Part shown: positions 32,477 to 41,009 of the stretch, one piece after another
Layout of the letters: the number at the start of each line of letters is the position of its first letter
Numbering within the stretch: the stretch's first letter is position 1
Source: Polaromonas sp. C04
GTDB lineage: Bacteria; Pseudomonadota; Gammaproteobacteria; Burkholderiales; Burkholderiaceae_C
Assembly (NCBI RefSeq): GCF_002002705.1
Contig: NZ_MUNS01000020.1
Location: 434,001 to 498,000, forward strand
Direction: 5' to 3'
Length of the DNA stretch: 64,000 nucleotides
Notes under the pieces: model-generated
Told to the model about the DNA's origin: nothing
What the model saw: the letters and a program-made list of their open reading frames with translations, nothing else
The model's database searches: none
Translations under genes and position numbers: made by a program

Positions 32477-34210
32477 ATGGGCCAGCGATTTGCGAATGCC
32501 GCCGACGCCACACCTGCGATTCCCGATCGCAGCGGCACGAACTTTTTCAATGACGACGCCGAGCTGCAATCGCTGCTCAAGCTCTATCTGCCGGAGCCGC
32601 TGCATGCCCATTTGCTGCCTCATTTCAAGCGCCTTGGCGCGCTGGCCGGTGGCCCGCTGGATGAACTCGCCAACACCGCGGACCACAACGCGCCGACCCT
32701 GGAGCACCGCTCACGCACGGGCGAGGATGCCCAGCGCATCGTCAAGCATCCGGCCTATGTCGAGATGGAGCGCCTCGCGTTCTCGGAGTTTGGGCTGGCC
32801 GCCATGTCGCACCGCGCCGGTGTTTTTGACTGGCCGCAGACGCTGCCTGCCGCCGCCAAATACGCCCTGACTTTTCTTTTCGTGCAGGCCGAGTTCGGCT
32901 TGTGCTGCCCGCTGTCCATGACCGATTCGCTGGCCCGCACGCTGCGCAAGTTTGGCGAGCCGGACCTGGTGGCCCGCTACCTGCCCGCGCTGATCTCGCA
33001 GGATGTCGAGACGCTGGCGCAGGGCGCCATGTTCATGACCGAGCAGGGCGCGGGCTCCGACGTGGCCGCCACCGCCACGCTGGCGCACCGTGAGGGTGAT
33101 GCGTGGCGCCTGACCGGCGACAAATGGTTTTGCTCCAACCCGGATGCCGAACTGGCCATGGTGCTGGCGCGCACGGGGGAGGCCGCAGCAGGCATTCGCG
33201 GGGTCTCGCTGTTTTTGCTGCCCCGCCATCGGCCGGACGGCTCGTTGAATGCCTATCGCATCGTCCGCCTGAAGGACAAGATGGGCACGCGCTCGATGGC
33301 CAGCGGCGAAATCCGGCTCGACGGGGCGCTGGCCTATCTGGTCGGCGAGGAAGGGCGCGGCTTTGTGCAAATGGCCGACATGGTGAACAACTCGCGCCTG
33401 TCGAACGGCGTGCGCGCTGCCGGCCTGATGCGCCGCGCGGTGGGTGAAGCGTTCTTCATCGCGCGCCATCGCGAAGCCTTCGGCCGCAAACTGATCGACA
33501 TGCCGTTGATGCGCCGCCAGCTGGTGAAGCTGCTGCTGCCCAGCGAGCAGGCGCGCACCATGATGTTCCAGACCGCCGAGGCCCTGCGCCGCGCCGATGC
33601 GGGCGACGCCAAGGCCTACCAGCTGGTGCGCATTCTGACGCCGCTGATCAAGTTCCGCGCGTGCCGGGATGCGCGCAAGGTCACGGGCGACGCCATGGAA
33701 GTGCGCGGCGGCTGCGGCTACATCGAGGAGTGGAGCGATCCGCGCCTGGTGCGCGATGCGCATCTGGGCTCCATCTGGGAGGGCACCAGCAACATCGTGG
33801 CGCTGGACGTCATGCGTGCCATCCGGCGCGAAGATTCGCTCACGGCACTGGTGGCTTATCTGGAAGGTCTTTTGAGCGAGGCCAAGCTGGACCAGGGGTT
33901 GCGCGGGCGGTTTGCCGCCATGCTGGTTCGCGTCACGGCGCTGGCGAATGTGGCGGTCGGCGATGGCGGGGAGGCGCTGGCGCGGCGCGCGGCCTCGGCG
34001 CTGTACCACCTGACCACGTCGGTGGCGATGGCCTGGGAAGCTAGTCAAACGGGCTCGCTCGCCAGAATGCGGCTGGCTGGGCTGGTGCTTCAACACCGGC
34101 TGTCGCCGAACGATCCGCTCACCGCTGATCTGGATGACGCCGACGATCTGGCGGCGCTGTTTGGTACGGCGGCGCAGACGAAATCCGGCGCAGGGACTTC
34201 CGTGGCCTAA
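32477..34210 (+). CDS. Acyl-CoA dehydrogenase family protein (AidB-like)
   Basis: A 577-aa flavoprotein resembling AidB/isovaleryl-CoA dehydrogenase-type members. It has an N-terminal helical domain and the FAD-contact motif MTEQGAGSDVAATATL. The middle beta domain contains DKMGTRSMASGEIRL, and the C-terminal domain contains GGCGYIEEW and HLGSIWEGTSNIVALDVMR. It is longer than classical acyl-CoA dehydrogenases (about 380 aa) because of N- and C-terminal extensions, as in AidB. It is followed by a Bug-type binding protein and a CoA transferase, suggesting catabolism of an imported organic acid through its CoA thioester. ATG 32477 with a TGGAGAC site. Confidence 0.9.
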   Translation: MGQRFANAADATPAIPDRSGTNFFNDDAELQSLLKLYLPEPLHAHLLPHFKRLGALAGGPLDELANTADHNAPTLEHRSRTGEDAQRIVKHPAYVEMERLAFSEFGLAAMSHRAGVFDWPQTLPAAAKYALTFLFVQAEFGLCCPLSMTDSLARTLRKFGEPDLVARYLPALISQDVETLAQGAMFMTEQGAGSDVAATATLAHREGDAWRLTGDKWFCSNPDAELAMVLARTGEAAAGIRGVSLFLLPRHRPDGSLNAYRIVRLKDKMGTRSMASGEIRLDGALAYLVGEEGRGFVQMADMVNNSRLSNGVRAAGLMRRAVGEAFFIARHREAFGRKLIDMPLMRRQLVKLLLPSEQARTMMFQTAEALRRADAGDAKAYQLVRILTPLIKFRACRDARKVTGDAMEVRGGCGYIEEWSDPRLVRDAHLGSIWEGTSNIVALDVMRAIRREDSLTALVAYLEGLLSEAKLDQGLRGRFAAMLVRVTALANVAVGDGGEALARRAASALYHLTTSVAMAWEASQTGSLARMRLAGLVLQHRLSPNDPLTADLDDADDLAALFGTAAQTKSGAGTSVA

Positions 34211-34296
34211 ATAGCCGGGCAGGTCTTGGCCATCTTTTCACTCATCTATTTTTCATCGCCGCGCACCATGCCGGCTCATCCAATCAAAGGACAAAC

Positions 34297-35271
34297 ATGA
34301 ATATCCGCAGAATTATTTTGGGGCTCGGTCTTGGCCTGATGGTGAGCACCGCAGCGCTGGCGCAGAAGGATTTCCCGAGCAAGCCGCTGACGCTGGTGGT
34401 ACCGTTCGCCGCCGGTGGCCCCACCGATGCCATGGCCCGTACCCTGGCTCACGCGCTCGGCCCAATTCTCGGGCAGCCCATGATCGTGGACAACCGGCCC
34501 GGCGCCGGTGGCAACATCGGCGCGGATTATGTGGCGCGCGCCCAGCCCGATGGCTACACGTTGCTGTTTGGAACCTCCGGCCCGCTTGCCATCAACGTGA
34601 GCCTGTACGGCAAAATCACCTACGACCCGATCAAGAGCTTCGCGCCCGTCATCCAGATCGGGCATTTGCCCAATGTGCTGGTGGTCAATCCCAGTGTGCC
34701 GGCCCACAATGTCAAGGAACTGATTGCCTACGCCAAGGCCAACCCGGGCAAGCTCTCCTTTGCCTCTTCCGGCAATGGCGCGTCATCCCATCTGGCAGGC
34801 GTGATGTTCAATTCGATGGCGGGCACCGATGTTCAGCACATTCCCTACAAAGGAACGGGGCCTGCATTGAACGATCTGCTCGGCGGGCAGGTTGCCATGG
34901 CATTCACCGACGTGCTGACGGCGTTGCCGCACATCAAGGCCGGCAAGCTGCGCGTCCTGGGCGTGACCACGGCCACACGCTCGCAAGTCCTCCCCGATGT
35001 GCCGACGCTCGCGGAGCAGGGCTTGAAAGGGTTCGACGTGAGCGTGTTCTTCGGCATCGTGGCCCCTGCGGGGACGCAGCAGGAAACCATCACGCGCCTG
35101 AATGCCGCCTTCGTCAAAGCGTTGGCCCAGCCGGATGTGCGCAAGACCCTGACGGCACAAGGCCTGGAGCCGGCGCCTGCCACCAGCCCGGCACAACTGG
35201 GGACTTTCATGCGCAGCGAAGTGGTCAAGTGGCGCGACGTGGTCAAGACCTCGGGTGCGAAGCTCGACTGA
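34297..35271 (+). CDS. Bug-family tripartite tricarboxylate transporter substrate-binding protein
   Basis: Periplasmic binding protein of 324 aa, with a signal peptide ending ALAQK. It has the Bug hallmarks KPLTLVVPFAAGGPTDAMARTLA, VDNRPGAGGNIGADYVARAQPDGYTLL and IPYKGTGPALNDLLGGQV. Bug proteins are very abundant in Burkholderiales and bind carboxylated small molecules. No TctA/TctB membrane genes are adjacent, so it may serve a distant transporter or a signalling role. It lies between the acyl-CoA dehydrogenase and CoA transferase genes, probably in one operon. Confidence 0.92.
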   Translation: MNIRRIILGLGLGLMVSTAALAQKDFPSKPLTLVVPFAAGGPTDAMARTLAHALGPILGQPMIVDNRPGAGGNIGADYVARAQPDGYTLLFGTSGPLAINVSLYGKITYDPIKSFAPVIQIGHLPNVLVVNPSVPAHNVKELIAYAKANPGKLSFASSGNGASSHLAGVMFNSMAGTDVQHIPYKGTGPALNDLLGGQVAMAFTDVLTALPHIKAGKLRVLGVTTATRSQVLPDVPTLAEQGLKGFDVSVFFGIVAPAGTQQETITRLNAAFVKALAQPDVRKTLTAQGLEPAPATSPAQLGTFMRSEVVKWRDVVKTSGAKLD

Positions 35272-35308
35272 GCATAGTCAACGAAGCATCCACTGAATGG
35301 AGTCCAAG

Positions 35309-36427
35309 ATGGCAGATAGTCCCAAGCCCGGCGCACTGGCCGGCATCCGGGTGATTGACGTGTCGCGCATTCTGGGCGGCCCGTACTGTGGGCAGATCCT
35401 GGGTGACCATGGTGCTGATGTGCTCAAGGTCGAGCCGCCTCAGGGCGACGACACGCGCGCCTGGGGGCCGCCGTTCCAGAACGGCGTGGCGTCCTATTAC
35501 ATGGGTCTGAACCGCAACAAGCTCGGCACGCAGCTCGACCTGGCCAGCGAGTGTGGGCAAAGCGTGCTGTTGGGGCTGCTCGAAGGCGCGGATGTGTTGA
35601 TCGAGAACTTCAAGACGGGAACCCTGGAGAAATGGGGCCTGGGCTACGAGGCCCTGGCCCAGCGTTTTCCGCGTCTGATCCATTGCCGGGTGAGCGGGTT
35701 CGGCGCCGACGGCCCGCTCGGCGGCCTGGCGGGTTATGACGCCGCGGTGCAGGCGCTCACCGGCATCATGAGCGTCAACGGCGAAGTGGGAGGCGAGCCG
35801 CTGCGGGTCGGACTGCCAGTGGTGGATCTGGTCACCGGATTGAACGCGGCTCTGGGCGTGCTGCTGGCACTACAAGAACGAGAGCGCAGTGGCCGCGGGC
35901 AGTTTGTCGAGGCCAGCCTGTTCGATTGCGGCCTGTCCTTGCTGCACCCGCACGCGGCGAACTGGTTTGCGGACGGCCAAAAACCGAAACTCACGGGCAA
36001 CGCACACCCCAACATCTACCCCTACGACGCGTTTGCGACGCACACCGTGCCTATTTTTCTGGCTGTGGGCAATGACCGGCAATTCGAGCTGCTGTGCCGG
36101 CACCTCGGGACACCGGAGCTGGCGCAGGACGAGCGTTTTGTCAGGACGTATTCGCGATCGCAGCATCGCGCCGCGCTGCGCCAGCGGTTAGAGACCGAGC
36201 TGTCCCGGCATGACGGCGCGGCGCTGGCCGAGGCGCTGATGCAAATCGGCGTGCCGTGCGCCCCCATCCTGACGGTGGACGCGGCTCTGCAACACCCCCA
36301 CACCGCCCATCGGGAAATGGTCGTGCGCATTGGCGACAACTACACCGGTGTGGCGTCGCCCATCAAGCTGAGCCGCACGCCGGCCACCTACCGGCACGCA
36401 CCGCCCGTGGAACTATCGGGCAGTTGA
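35309..36427 (+). CDS. CaiB/BaiF-type CoA transferase (family III)
   Basis: A 372-aa family III CoA transferase. Recognisable segments are GIRVIDVSRILGGPYCGQILGDHGADVLKVE at the N-terminus, DVLIENFKTGTLEKWGLGY, and GYDAAVQALTGIMSVNG, which holds the probable catalytic Asp. ATG 35309 is preceded by GGAG at 6 nt; the ATG at 35297 lacks a site. It would activate an organic acid by CoA transfer for the acyl-CoA dehydrogenase encoded upstream. Substrate unknown. Confidence 0.9.
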   Translation: MADSPKPGALAGIRVIDVSRILGGPYCGQILGDHGADVLKVEPPQGDDTRAWGPPFQNGVASYYMGLNRNKLGTQLDLASECGQSVLLGLLEGADVLIENFKTGTLEKWGLGYEALAQRFPRLIHCRVSGFGADGPLGGLAGYDAAVQALTGIMSVNGEVGGEPLRVGLPVVDLVTGLNAALGVLLALQERERSGRGQFVEASLFDCGLSLLHPHAANWFADGQKPKLTGNAHPNIYPYDAFATHTVPIFLAVGNDRQFELLCRHLGTPELAQDERFVRTYSRSQHRAALRQRLETELSRHDGAALAEALMQIGVPCAPILTVDAALQHPHTAHREMVVRIGDNYTGVASPIKLSRTPATYRHAPPVELSGS

Positions 36428-36510
36428 AGGTCTGAGCATCCTCGCTCGTGCTGTCCGCGTTTCCTGAGCAATAGAGGGCGGCCCATCGCTGGAGCGCGTG
36501 GGACAAATAA

Positions 36511-36535
36511 AAAAACCCGCTTCGGCGGGTTTTTT
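36511..36535. terminator. Bidirectional intrinsic terminator
   Basis: Stem AACCCGC / GCGGGTT with loop TTCG, flanked by A and T runs on both sides, between the convergent CoA transferase and ComEA-like genes. It can end transcription from either strand. Confidence 0.9.
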
Positions 36536-36552
36536 CACGGGATCGCCTGGAA

Positions 36553-37092
36553 TTAATTCTTGGCAGCGCTGGCCGCCGGTTTGGCGGCATCGGCTTTGGC
36601 GGCCTTGGCTGCTTTGGCTGCTTTGGCGTCATCAGCCTTCTTTTTCTTGGCCTCGGCTTTGGCGGCCTTGTCTGCGGCTTTCTTGGCTTTGGCGTCAGCC
36701 TTCGCATCGCCAGCCGCTGCGGGGGCGGCCGTTGCAGCCGTGGGCGCAGCAGCGGCCGGTGCAGCGGCAGCCGGTTTCGCGTCGGCTTTCTTCTGGCTTG
36801 TTTTTGCGGCGGGCGCGGCCGCTGCACCATTGAATGGCGCGCCGTTGACCGTCATGCCTTCAGAGGAAAATGTGGCAGCGTTTTTTTCACCGACGCCCTT
36901 GACGCGCCCGATGAAGTCGTTCCAGTCCTTGAAATCGCCTTTCTTGCGCTCATCGACGATCCTGCTGGAAATGCCGGGGCCGATGCCTTTGAGGCCATCG
37001 AGTTCGGCCGCGGTGGCCTTGTTCACATCGACAGCAGCGAAAGACGCAACTGCGTACAGCATGGCCACAATGGCGAGGATTTTCTTCAACAT
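36553..37092 (-). CDS. ComEA-like helix-hairpin-helix protein with Lys/Ala-rich tail
   Basis: A 179-aa protein. The signal peptide (MLKKILAIVAMLYAVASFA) is followed by a helix-hairpin-helix unit (VDVNKATAAELDGLKGIGPG, then RIVDERKKGDFKDWNDFIGRVKGVG), as in ComEA-type DNA-binding proteins. From residue 90 the sequence is a low-complexity tail rich in Ala, Lys and Pro, reminiscent of histone H1-like proteins. The secreted HhH domain suggests DNA binding in the periplasm, for example in DNA uptake. The tail is far longer than in a typical ComEA. A hairpin at 37112-37140 lies upstream. Confidence 0.85.
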   Translation of the reverse strand: MLKKILAIVAMLYAVASFAAVDVNKATAAELDGLKGIGPGISSRIVDERKKGDFKDWNDFIGRVKGVGEKNAATFSSEGMTVNGAPFNGAAAAPAAKTSQKKADAKPAAAAPAAAAPTAATAAPAAAGDAKADAKAKKAADKAAKAEAKKKKADDAKAAKAAKAAKADAAKPAASAAKN

Positions 37093-37111
37093 TGACGGAA
37101 CTCCTGGTAGT

Positions 37112-37140
37112 AAAAGAAACCCGGCAGAAAAGCCACCGGG
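37112..37140 (-). terminator. Probable terminator downstream of lapB
   Basis: On the minus strand, a CCCGG / CCGGG stem extended by a wobble pair is followed by TTTCTTTT. It lies 110 nt past the lapB stop and just ahead of the ComEA-like gene. The stem is imperfect, so it may be partial or act as a leader structure. Confidence 0.5.
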
Positions 37141-37251
37141 ACTGTCTGGTTATAACGGCGTCAGACTCCCGTTCGTTGACCTCCAGGTGTCACAAGAGTT
37201 GGTGAATACCCTGATTCCCGGCACGGCAGGGCAACTTGAAGTGCGTCGCTA

Positions 37252-38418
37252 CTAGAGCTCTTCGACCCGGCGTGCCGGGTAGCTGTCCCATGCCTGGCAG
37301 CCGGGACATTGCCAGAAGTGCTGTGTGGCTTCAAAGCCGCAGGCAGCGCAGCGGTAGCGCATGAGCGGGCGCGCAGCGTGGTCCAGCGCACGCTGCACCT
37401 GGGGGTGGAACTGCTCGTGCTCCAGTTTTTCGCCCGCAATCCATTTGGCTGCCGCGACCAGTGACGGCTCGCGTTCAAGGTGCTTGAGATACCAGTCGCG
37501 GCCACCTTGCACCTCCTGTGCGGGTTCGCCAGCCGCCGCCGTCAGGGTCACGATAGCGTCCAGCACGTCAAGGCTGGGGTCTTGCACGTAACTGGTTTTC
37601 AGAAGACTCAAGGCCTGCGCCGAGCGCCCACAAGCCATTGCGGCTTCGCACAGCGCGTGCGCCACCAGCGGCAGCGAAAGAGGCGCCACTTCGAGCAAGG
37701 CCTGCAAGCTCTCGAACGCGGCGCCGGCTTCACCGAGCCGCAGATGCAAGGCGGCCAGATCGATGCGCGGACGGGGCGCATGGGGCGCCGTCGTCAGCGC
37801 CTGGTCGAGCAGCCGGTGGGCGGCAGCGTTGTTGCCTTCGGCAGTTTGGGCTGCCGCCTGCTCGCACAGGTAATGCGCCTGCCGCGCGCTGAAGCTGCCC
37901 TGGCCGGCGTCTTCGAGTTTTTGCGCAATCCGCGCCGCCTGCGGCCAGTCGCGTGAGCGCTCGAAGATGGCCAGCAAAGCCAGGCTGGCCTGTGTTTCGA
38001 ATGGCGTCCCTTCGAGCTTGCGCAAGGCCTCTTCGGCGCGGTCGAGCAGGCCCGCCTTCAGGAAATCCAGCGCCAGCGCATGCTGGGCGCGTTCACGGTC
38101 GGCGCGGCTCAGGTCGCCCCGCGAGAGCAGATGCTCGTGCACGCGCACGGCGCGTTCGTACTCGCCGCGGCGCCGGAACAGGTTGCCCAGCGCGAAGTGC
38201 AATTCAGACGTGTCCGGGTCGTTTTGCACGGCCTCGATGAAGGCGTCGATGGCCTGGTCCTGCTGCTCGTTCAGCAGAAAGTTCAGGCCCTTGAAGTACG
38301 CCTTGGGCGCCTGCCGGTTCTCCATGCGCAACTGGCGCAGGTCGAACCGTGACGCGGCCCATCCCAGGATGAATGCGACGGGCAGACCCAGCAGAATCCA
38401 GCTCAGGTCAAAGTCCAT
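37252..38418 (-). CDS. lapB: Lipopolysaccharide assembly protein LapB
   Basis: A 388-aa inner-membrane anchored TPR protein that regulates LpxC turnover and LPS assembly. One N-terminal helix (WILLGLPVAFILGWAASRFD) is followed by tandem TPR repeats (AYFKGLNFLLNEQQDQAIDAF onward). A C-terminal rubredoxin-like zinc ribbon has two Cys pairs (CAACGF and CPGC). The start ATG 38416-38418 (MDFDLSW) overlaps lapA by 11 nt; the longer open frame upstream is lapA read in another frame. Confidence 0.93.
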   Translation of the reverse strand: MDFDLSWILLGLPVAFILGWAASRFDLRQLRMENRQAPKAYFKGLNFLLNEQQDQAIDAFIEAVQNDPDTSELHFALGNLFRRRGEYERAVRVHEHLLSRGDLSRADRERAQHALALDFLKAGLLDRAEEALRKLEGTPFETQASLALLAIFERSRDWPQAARIAQKLEDAGQGSFSARQAHYLCEQAAAQTAEGNNAAAHRLLDQALTTAPHAPRPRIDLAALHLRLGEAGAAFESLQALLEVAPLSLPLVAHALCEAAMACGRSAQALSLLKTSYVQDPSLDVLDAIVTLTAAAGEPAQEVQGGRDWYLKHLEREPSLVAAAKWIAGEKLEHEQFHPQVQRALDHAARPLMRYRCAACGFEATQHFWQCPGCQAWDSYPARRVEEL

Positions 38419-38698
38419 CGTGGATGCTGGCGCTGACCGAGTCGGTGGGGTGGGGCGCCGATGCGGCGCCCTGACGGGCCTTTTTGGCGGCAACGCGGTG
38501 CTTCCACCAGCGCGGCACCATGCCCAGCACGCCCAGCACGACGCCGGCCGCAAAAGCCGCCAGCACCACCAGCACCAGCGGCGCGCGCCATTGCGTGCCA
38601 AAGAAAAAATGCACGATGGTGTCCTGCTGATTGTTCAGCGCGAAAGCGAACAGGGTAAAAAAAATGGCTGCCTTGAGCAGCCACATGAGGTATTTCAT
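38408..38698 (-). CDS. lapA: Lipopolysaccharide assembly protein LapA
   Basis: A 96-aa inner-membrane protein with two hydrophobic helices (YLMWLLKAAIFFTLFAFAL and LVLVVLAAFAAGVVLGVLG) around the family segment NNQQDTIVHFFFG. It partners LapB in controlling LPS synthesis. It precedes lapB with an overlapping junction and follows ihfB, the conserved betaproteobacterial order. Confidence 0.92.
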   Translation of the reverse strand: MKYLMWLLKAAIFFTLFAFALNNQQDTIVHFFFGTQWRAPLVLVVLAAFAAGVVLGVLGMVPRWWKHRVAAKKARQGAASAPHPTDSVSASIHDGL

Positions 38699-38743
38699 GA
38701 ATCGTCCTCAGTGACGAGGAGATTCTACCGACGGATTCAAGCG

Positions 38744-39058
38744 TCAAGCCTTGCCGGCTGCTGCCTCGAGCTCCTGCGTGCGTTTGTCCACCGCTTCACG
38801 CAGCGCCTTGCCCGGTTTGAAATGCGGGACGCGTTTTTCCGGAATGGCCACGCTTTCGCCCGAACGCGGGTTGCGACCCATGCGGGGCGAGCGCCGGTTG
38901 ATCGAGAAACTGCCAAAGCCGCGGATTTCGATGCGGTGCCCGCGCACCAGGGCGTCGCTCATGGCGTCGAGAATCGTCTTGACGGCATATTCGGCGTCGC
39001 GGTGCGTAAGCTGACTAAAGCGGGCAGCCAGTTCTTCAACGAGGTCGGAGCGGGTCAT
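38744..39058 (-). CDS. ihfB: Integration host factor beta subunit
   Basis: A 104-aa DNA-bending protein. It starts [14 protein letters not shown], with the DNA-binding arm [21 protein letters not shown] and the [10 protein letters not shown] tail typical of IHF-beta. The ATG at 39056-39058 matches the family start; 8 extra upstream codons are available but not conserved. IHF-alpha is encoded elsewhere. It lies downstream of rpsA, as in most proteobacteria, and is likely co-transcribed with it. Confidence 0.95.
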   Translation of the reverse strand: MTRSDLVEELAARFSQLTHRDAEYAVKTILDAMSDALVRGHRIEIRGFGSFSINRRSPRMGRNPRSGESVAIPEKRVPHFKPGKALREAVDKRTQELEAAAGKA

Positions 39059-39145
39059 CTGGAAACGAAGGCAGGGGGCCAAGCGGGCGTCCTGCCACCC
39101 CGCAAAGGGTGGTGTGACGCGCGGCTTCGCCCCCGTCCGGCTGGC

Positions 39146-40831
39146 TTAGTTATTGTTGTTGTCCAGCTTGGCGCGCAACAGCGCACCCAGGCTGGTCGTG
39201 CCGGCGTTTTCACGCGCGGATTGCTGGCTCAGGCTTGACATGGCTTCCTGCTGGTCGGCCATGTCCTTGGCCTTGATGGACAGCTGGATGTTGCGCGTCT
39301 TGCGATCCACGTTGACCACCACGGCGGTGACTTCGTCGCCTTCCTTCAGCACGTTGCGCGCGTCTTCGACACGGTCGCGGCTGATCTCGGAAGCACGCAG
39401 GTAACCGATGATGTCCTCACCCAGGTCGATTTCAGCGCCACGGGCGTCCACGGTCTTGACCTTGCCGGTCACGATCTGGCCCTTGTCGTTGATGGTGGTG
39501 AAGGTGGTGAACGGATCGCTGTCGAGCTGTTTGATACCGAGCGAGATGCGTTCGCGGTCCACGTCCACGGCCAGCACGATGGCTTCGACTTCCTGGCCCT
39601 TTTTGTAGTTGCGCACGGCGGCTTCGCCAGGCTCGTTCCAGGACAGGTCGGACAGGTGCACCAGGCCGTCGATGCCGGCAGCCAGGCCCACGAACACGCC
39701 GAAGTCGGTGATCGACTTGATCGGACCCTTGACGCGGTCGCCGCGCTTGGTGTCCTGCGCAAACTCCTGCCAGGGGTTGGCCTTGCACTGCTTCATGCCA
39801 AGGCTGATGCGGCGCTTGTCTTCGTCGATTTCCAGAACCATGACTTCGACTTCGTCGCCCAGCGACACGATCTTGCTCGGCGCCACGTTCTTGTTGGTCC
39901 AGTCCATCTCGGACACGTGAACCAGGCCTTCGATGCCGGGTTCGAGTTCCACAAACGCGCCGTAGTCGGCGATGTTGGTGATCTTGCCAAACATGCGCGT
40001 GCCTTGCGGGTAGCGGCGGCTCACGCCCATCCAGGGGTCGTCGCCCATTTGCTTCAGACCCAGCGACACGCGGTTCTTTTCGGTGTCGAACTTGAGGATC
40101 TTGGCGGTGATTTCCTGGCCGGCCGTCACCACTTCGCTCGGGTGACGCACGCGGCGCCAGGCCATGTCGGTGATGTGCAGCAGGCCGTCGATGCCGCCCA
40201 GGTCCACGAACGCACCATACTCGGTGATGTTCTTGACCACGCCATGCACCACGGCGCCTTCCTTGAGGGTTTCCATCAGCTTGGCGCGTTCTTCGCCCAT
40301 GCTGGCCTCGACCACGGCGCGGCGCGACAACACGACGTTGTTGCGCTTGCGGTCGAGCTTGATGACCTTGAATTCCATCGTCTTGTTCTCGTACGGAGAC
40401 AGGTCCTTGATGGGGCGGGTGTCGATCAGCGAGCCTGGCAGGAAGGCGCGGATGCCGTTGACCAGCACGGTCAGGCCGCCCTTGACCTTGCCGCTGGTGG
40501 TGCCGGTGACGAATTCGCCGGATTCCAGGGCTTTTTCGAGCGCCATCCAGGACGCCAGGCGCTTGGCCTTGTCGCGCGACAGGATGGTGTCGCCATAGCC
40601 GTTTTCGATGGCGTCGATGGCCACCGAGACGAAGTCGCCGACCTGGACTTCGAGCTCGCCCTTGTCGTTCTTGAATTCTTCGATGGGCACATAGGCTTCG
40701 GATTTGAGGCCGGCGTTGACCACCACGAAGCTGTGCTCGATACGCACGACTTCAGCGGTGACCACTTCACCCATGCGCATTTCAGAGCGTTGCAGTGATT
40801 CTTCAAACAGGGCGGCGAAAGATTCAGACAT
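39146..40831 (-). CDS. rpsA: 30S ribosomal protein S1
   Basis: A 561-aa ribosomal protein with six S1 RNA-binding repeats. The first two repeats mediate 30S binding; the later ones each show the [13 protein letters not shown] or [24 protein letters not shown]-like core and bind mRNA. It starts [21 protein letters not shown]. Its mRNA leader lies in the 178-nt gap to aroA-cmk, a region also showing a short AT-rich palindromic repeat. Confidence 0.97.
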   Translation of the reverse strand: MSESFAALFEESLQRSEMRMGEVVTAEVVRIEHSFVVVNAGLKSEAYVPIEEFKNDKGELEVQVGDFVSVAIDAIENGYGDTILSRDKAKRLASWMALEKALESGEFVTGTTSGKVKGGLTVLVNGIRAFLPGSLIDTRPIKDLSPYENKTMEFKVIKLDRKRNNVVLSRRAVVEASMGEERAKLMETLKEGAVVHGVVKNITEYGAFVDLGGIDGLLHITDMAWRRVRHPSEVVTAGQEITAKILKFDTEKNRVSLGLKQMGDDPWMGVSRRYPQGTRMFGKITNIADYGAFVELEPGIEGLVHVSEMDWTNKNVAPSKIVSLGDEVEVMVLEIDEDKRRISLGMKQCKANPWQEFAQDTKRGDRVKGPIKSITDFGVFVGLAAGIDGLVHLSDLSWNEPGEAAVRNYKKGQEVEAIVLAVDVDRERISLGIKQLDSDPFTTFTTINDKGQIVTGKVKTVDARGAEIDLGEDIIGYLRASEISRDRVEDARNVLKEGDEVTAVVVNVDRKTRNIQLSIKAKDMADQQEAMSSLSQQSARENAGTTSLGALLRAKLDNNNN

Positions 40832-40879
40832 TAAGTTTCCTTGGGCTACACAGGCAGGGTTGACGAGCGCGGGATTGCT

Positions 40880-40905
40880 ATCGTTTCTATAGCTGACTGT
40901 GGCAG
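40880..40905. repeat. Short AT-rich dispersed repeat, in the rpsA leader gap
   Basis: Contains TAGC and GCTA arms around an A/T centre (GCTATCGTTTCTATAGC). It resembles stretches at 9122-9145 and 61890-61912. Membership of one repeat family is inferred by eye. Confidence 0.35.
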
Positions 40906-41009
40906 TTTCTTGCGGCCAGACAAGCGATAAGGCCGCGGGTTAGGTTGACAAACCACACGACCGATGCGCCTGAATGGCGCGATGCGGGCCGTATGGGCCT
41001 GATAGCTGT

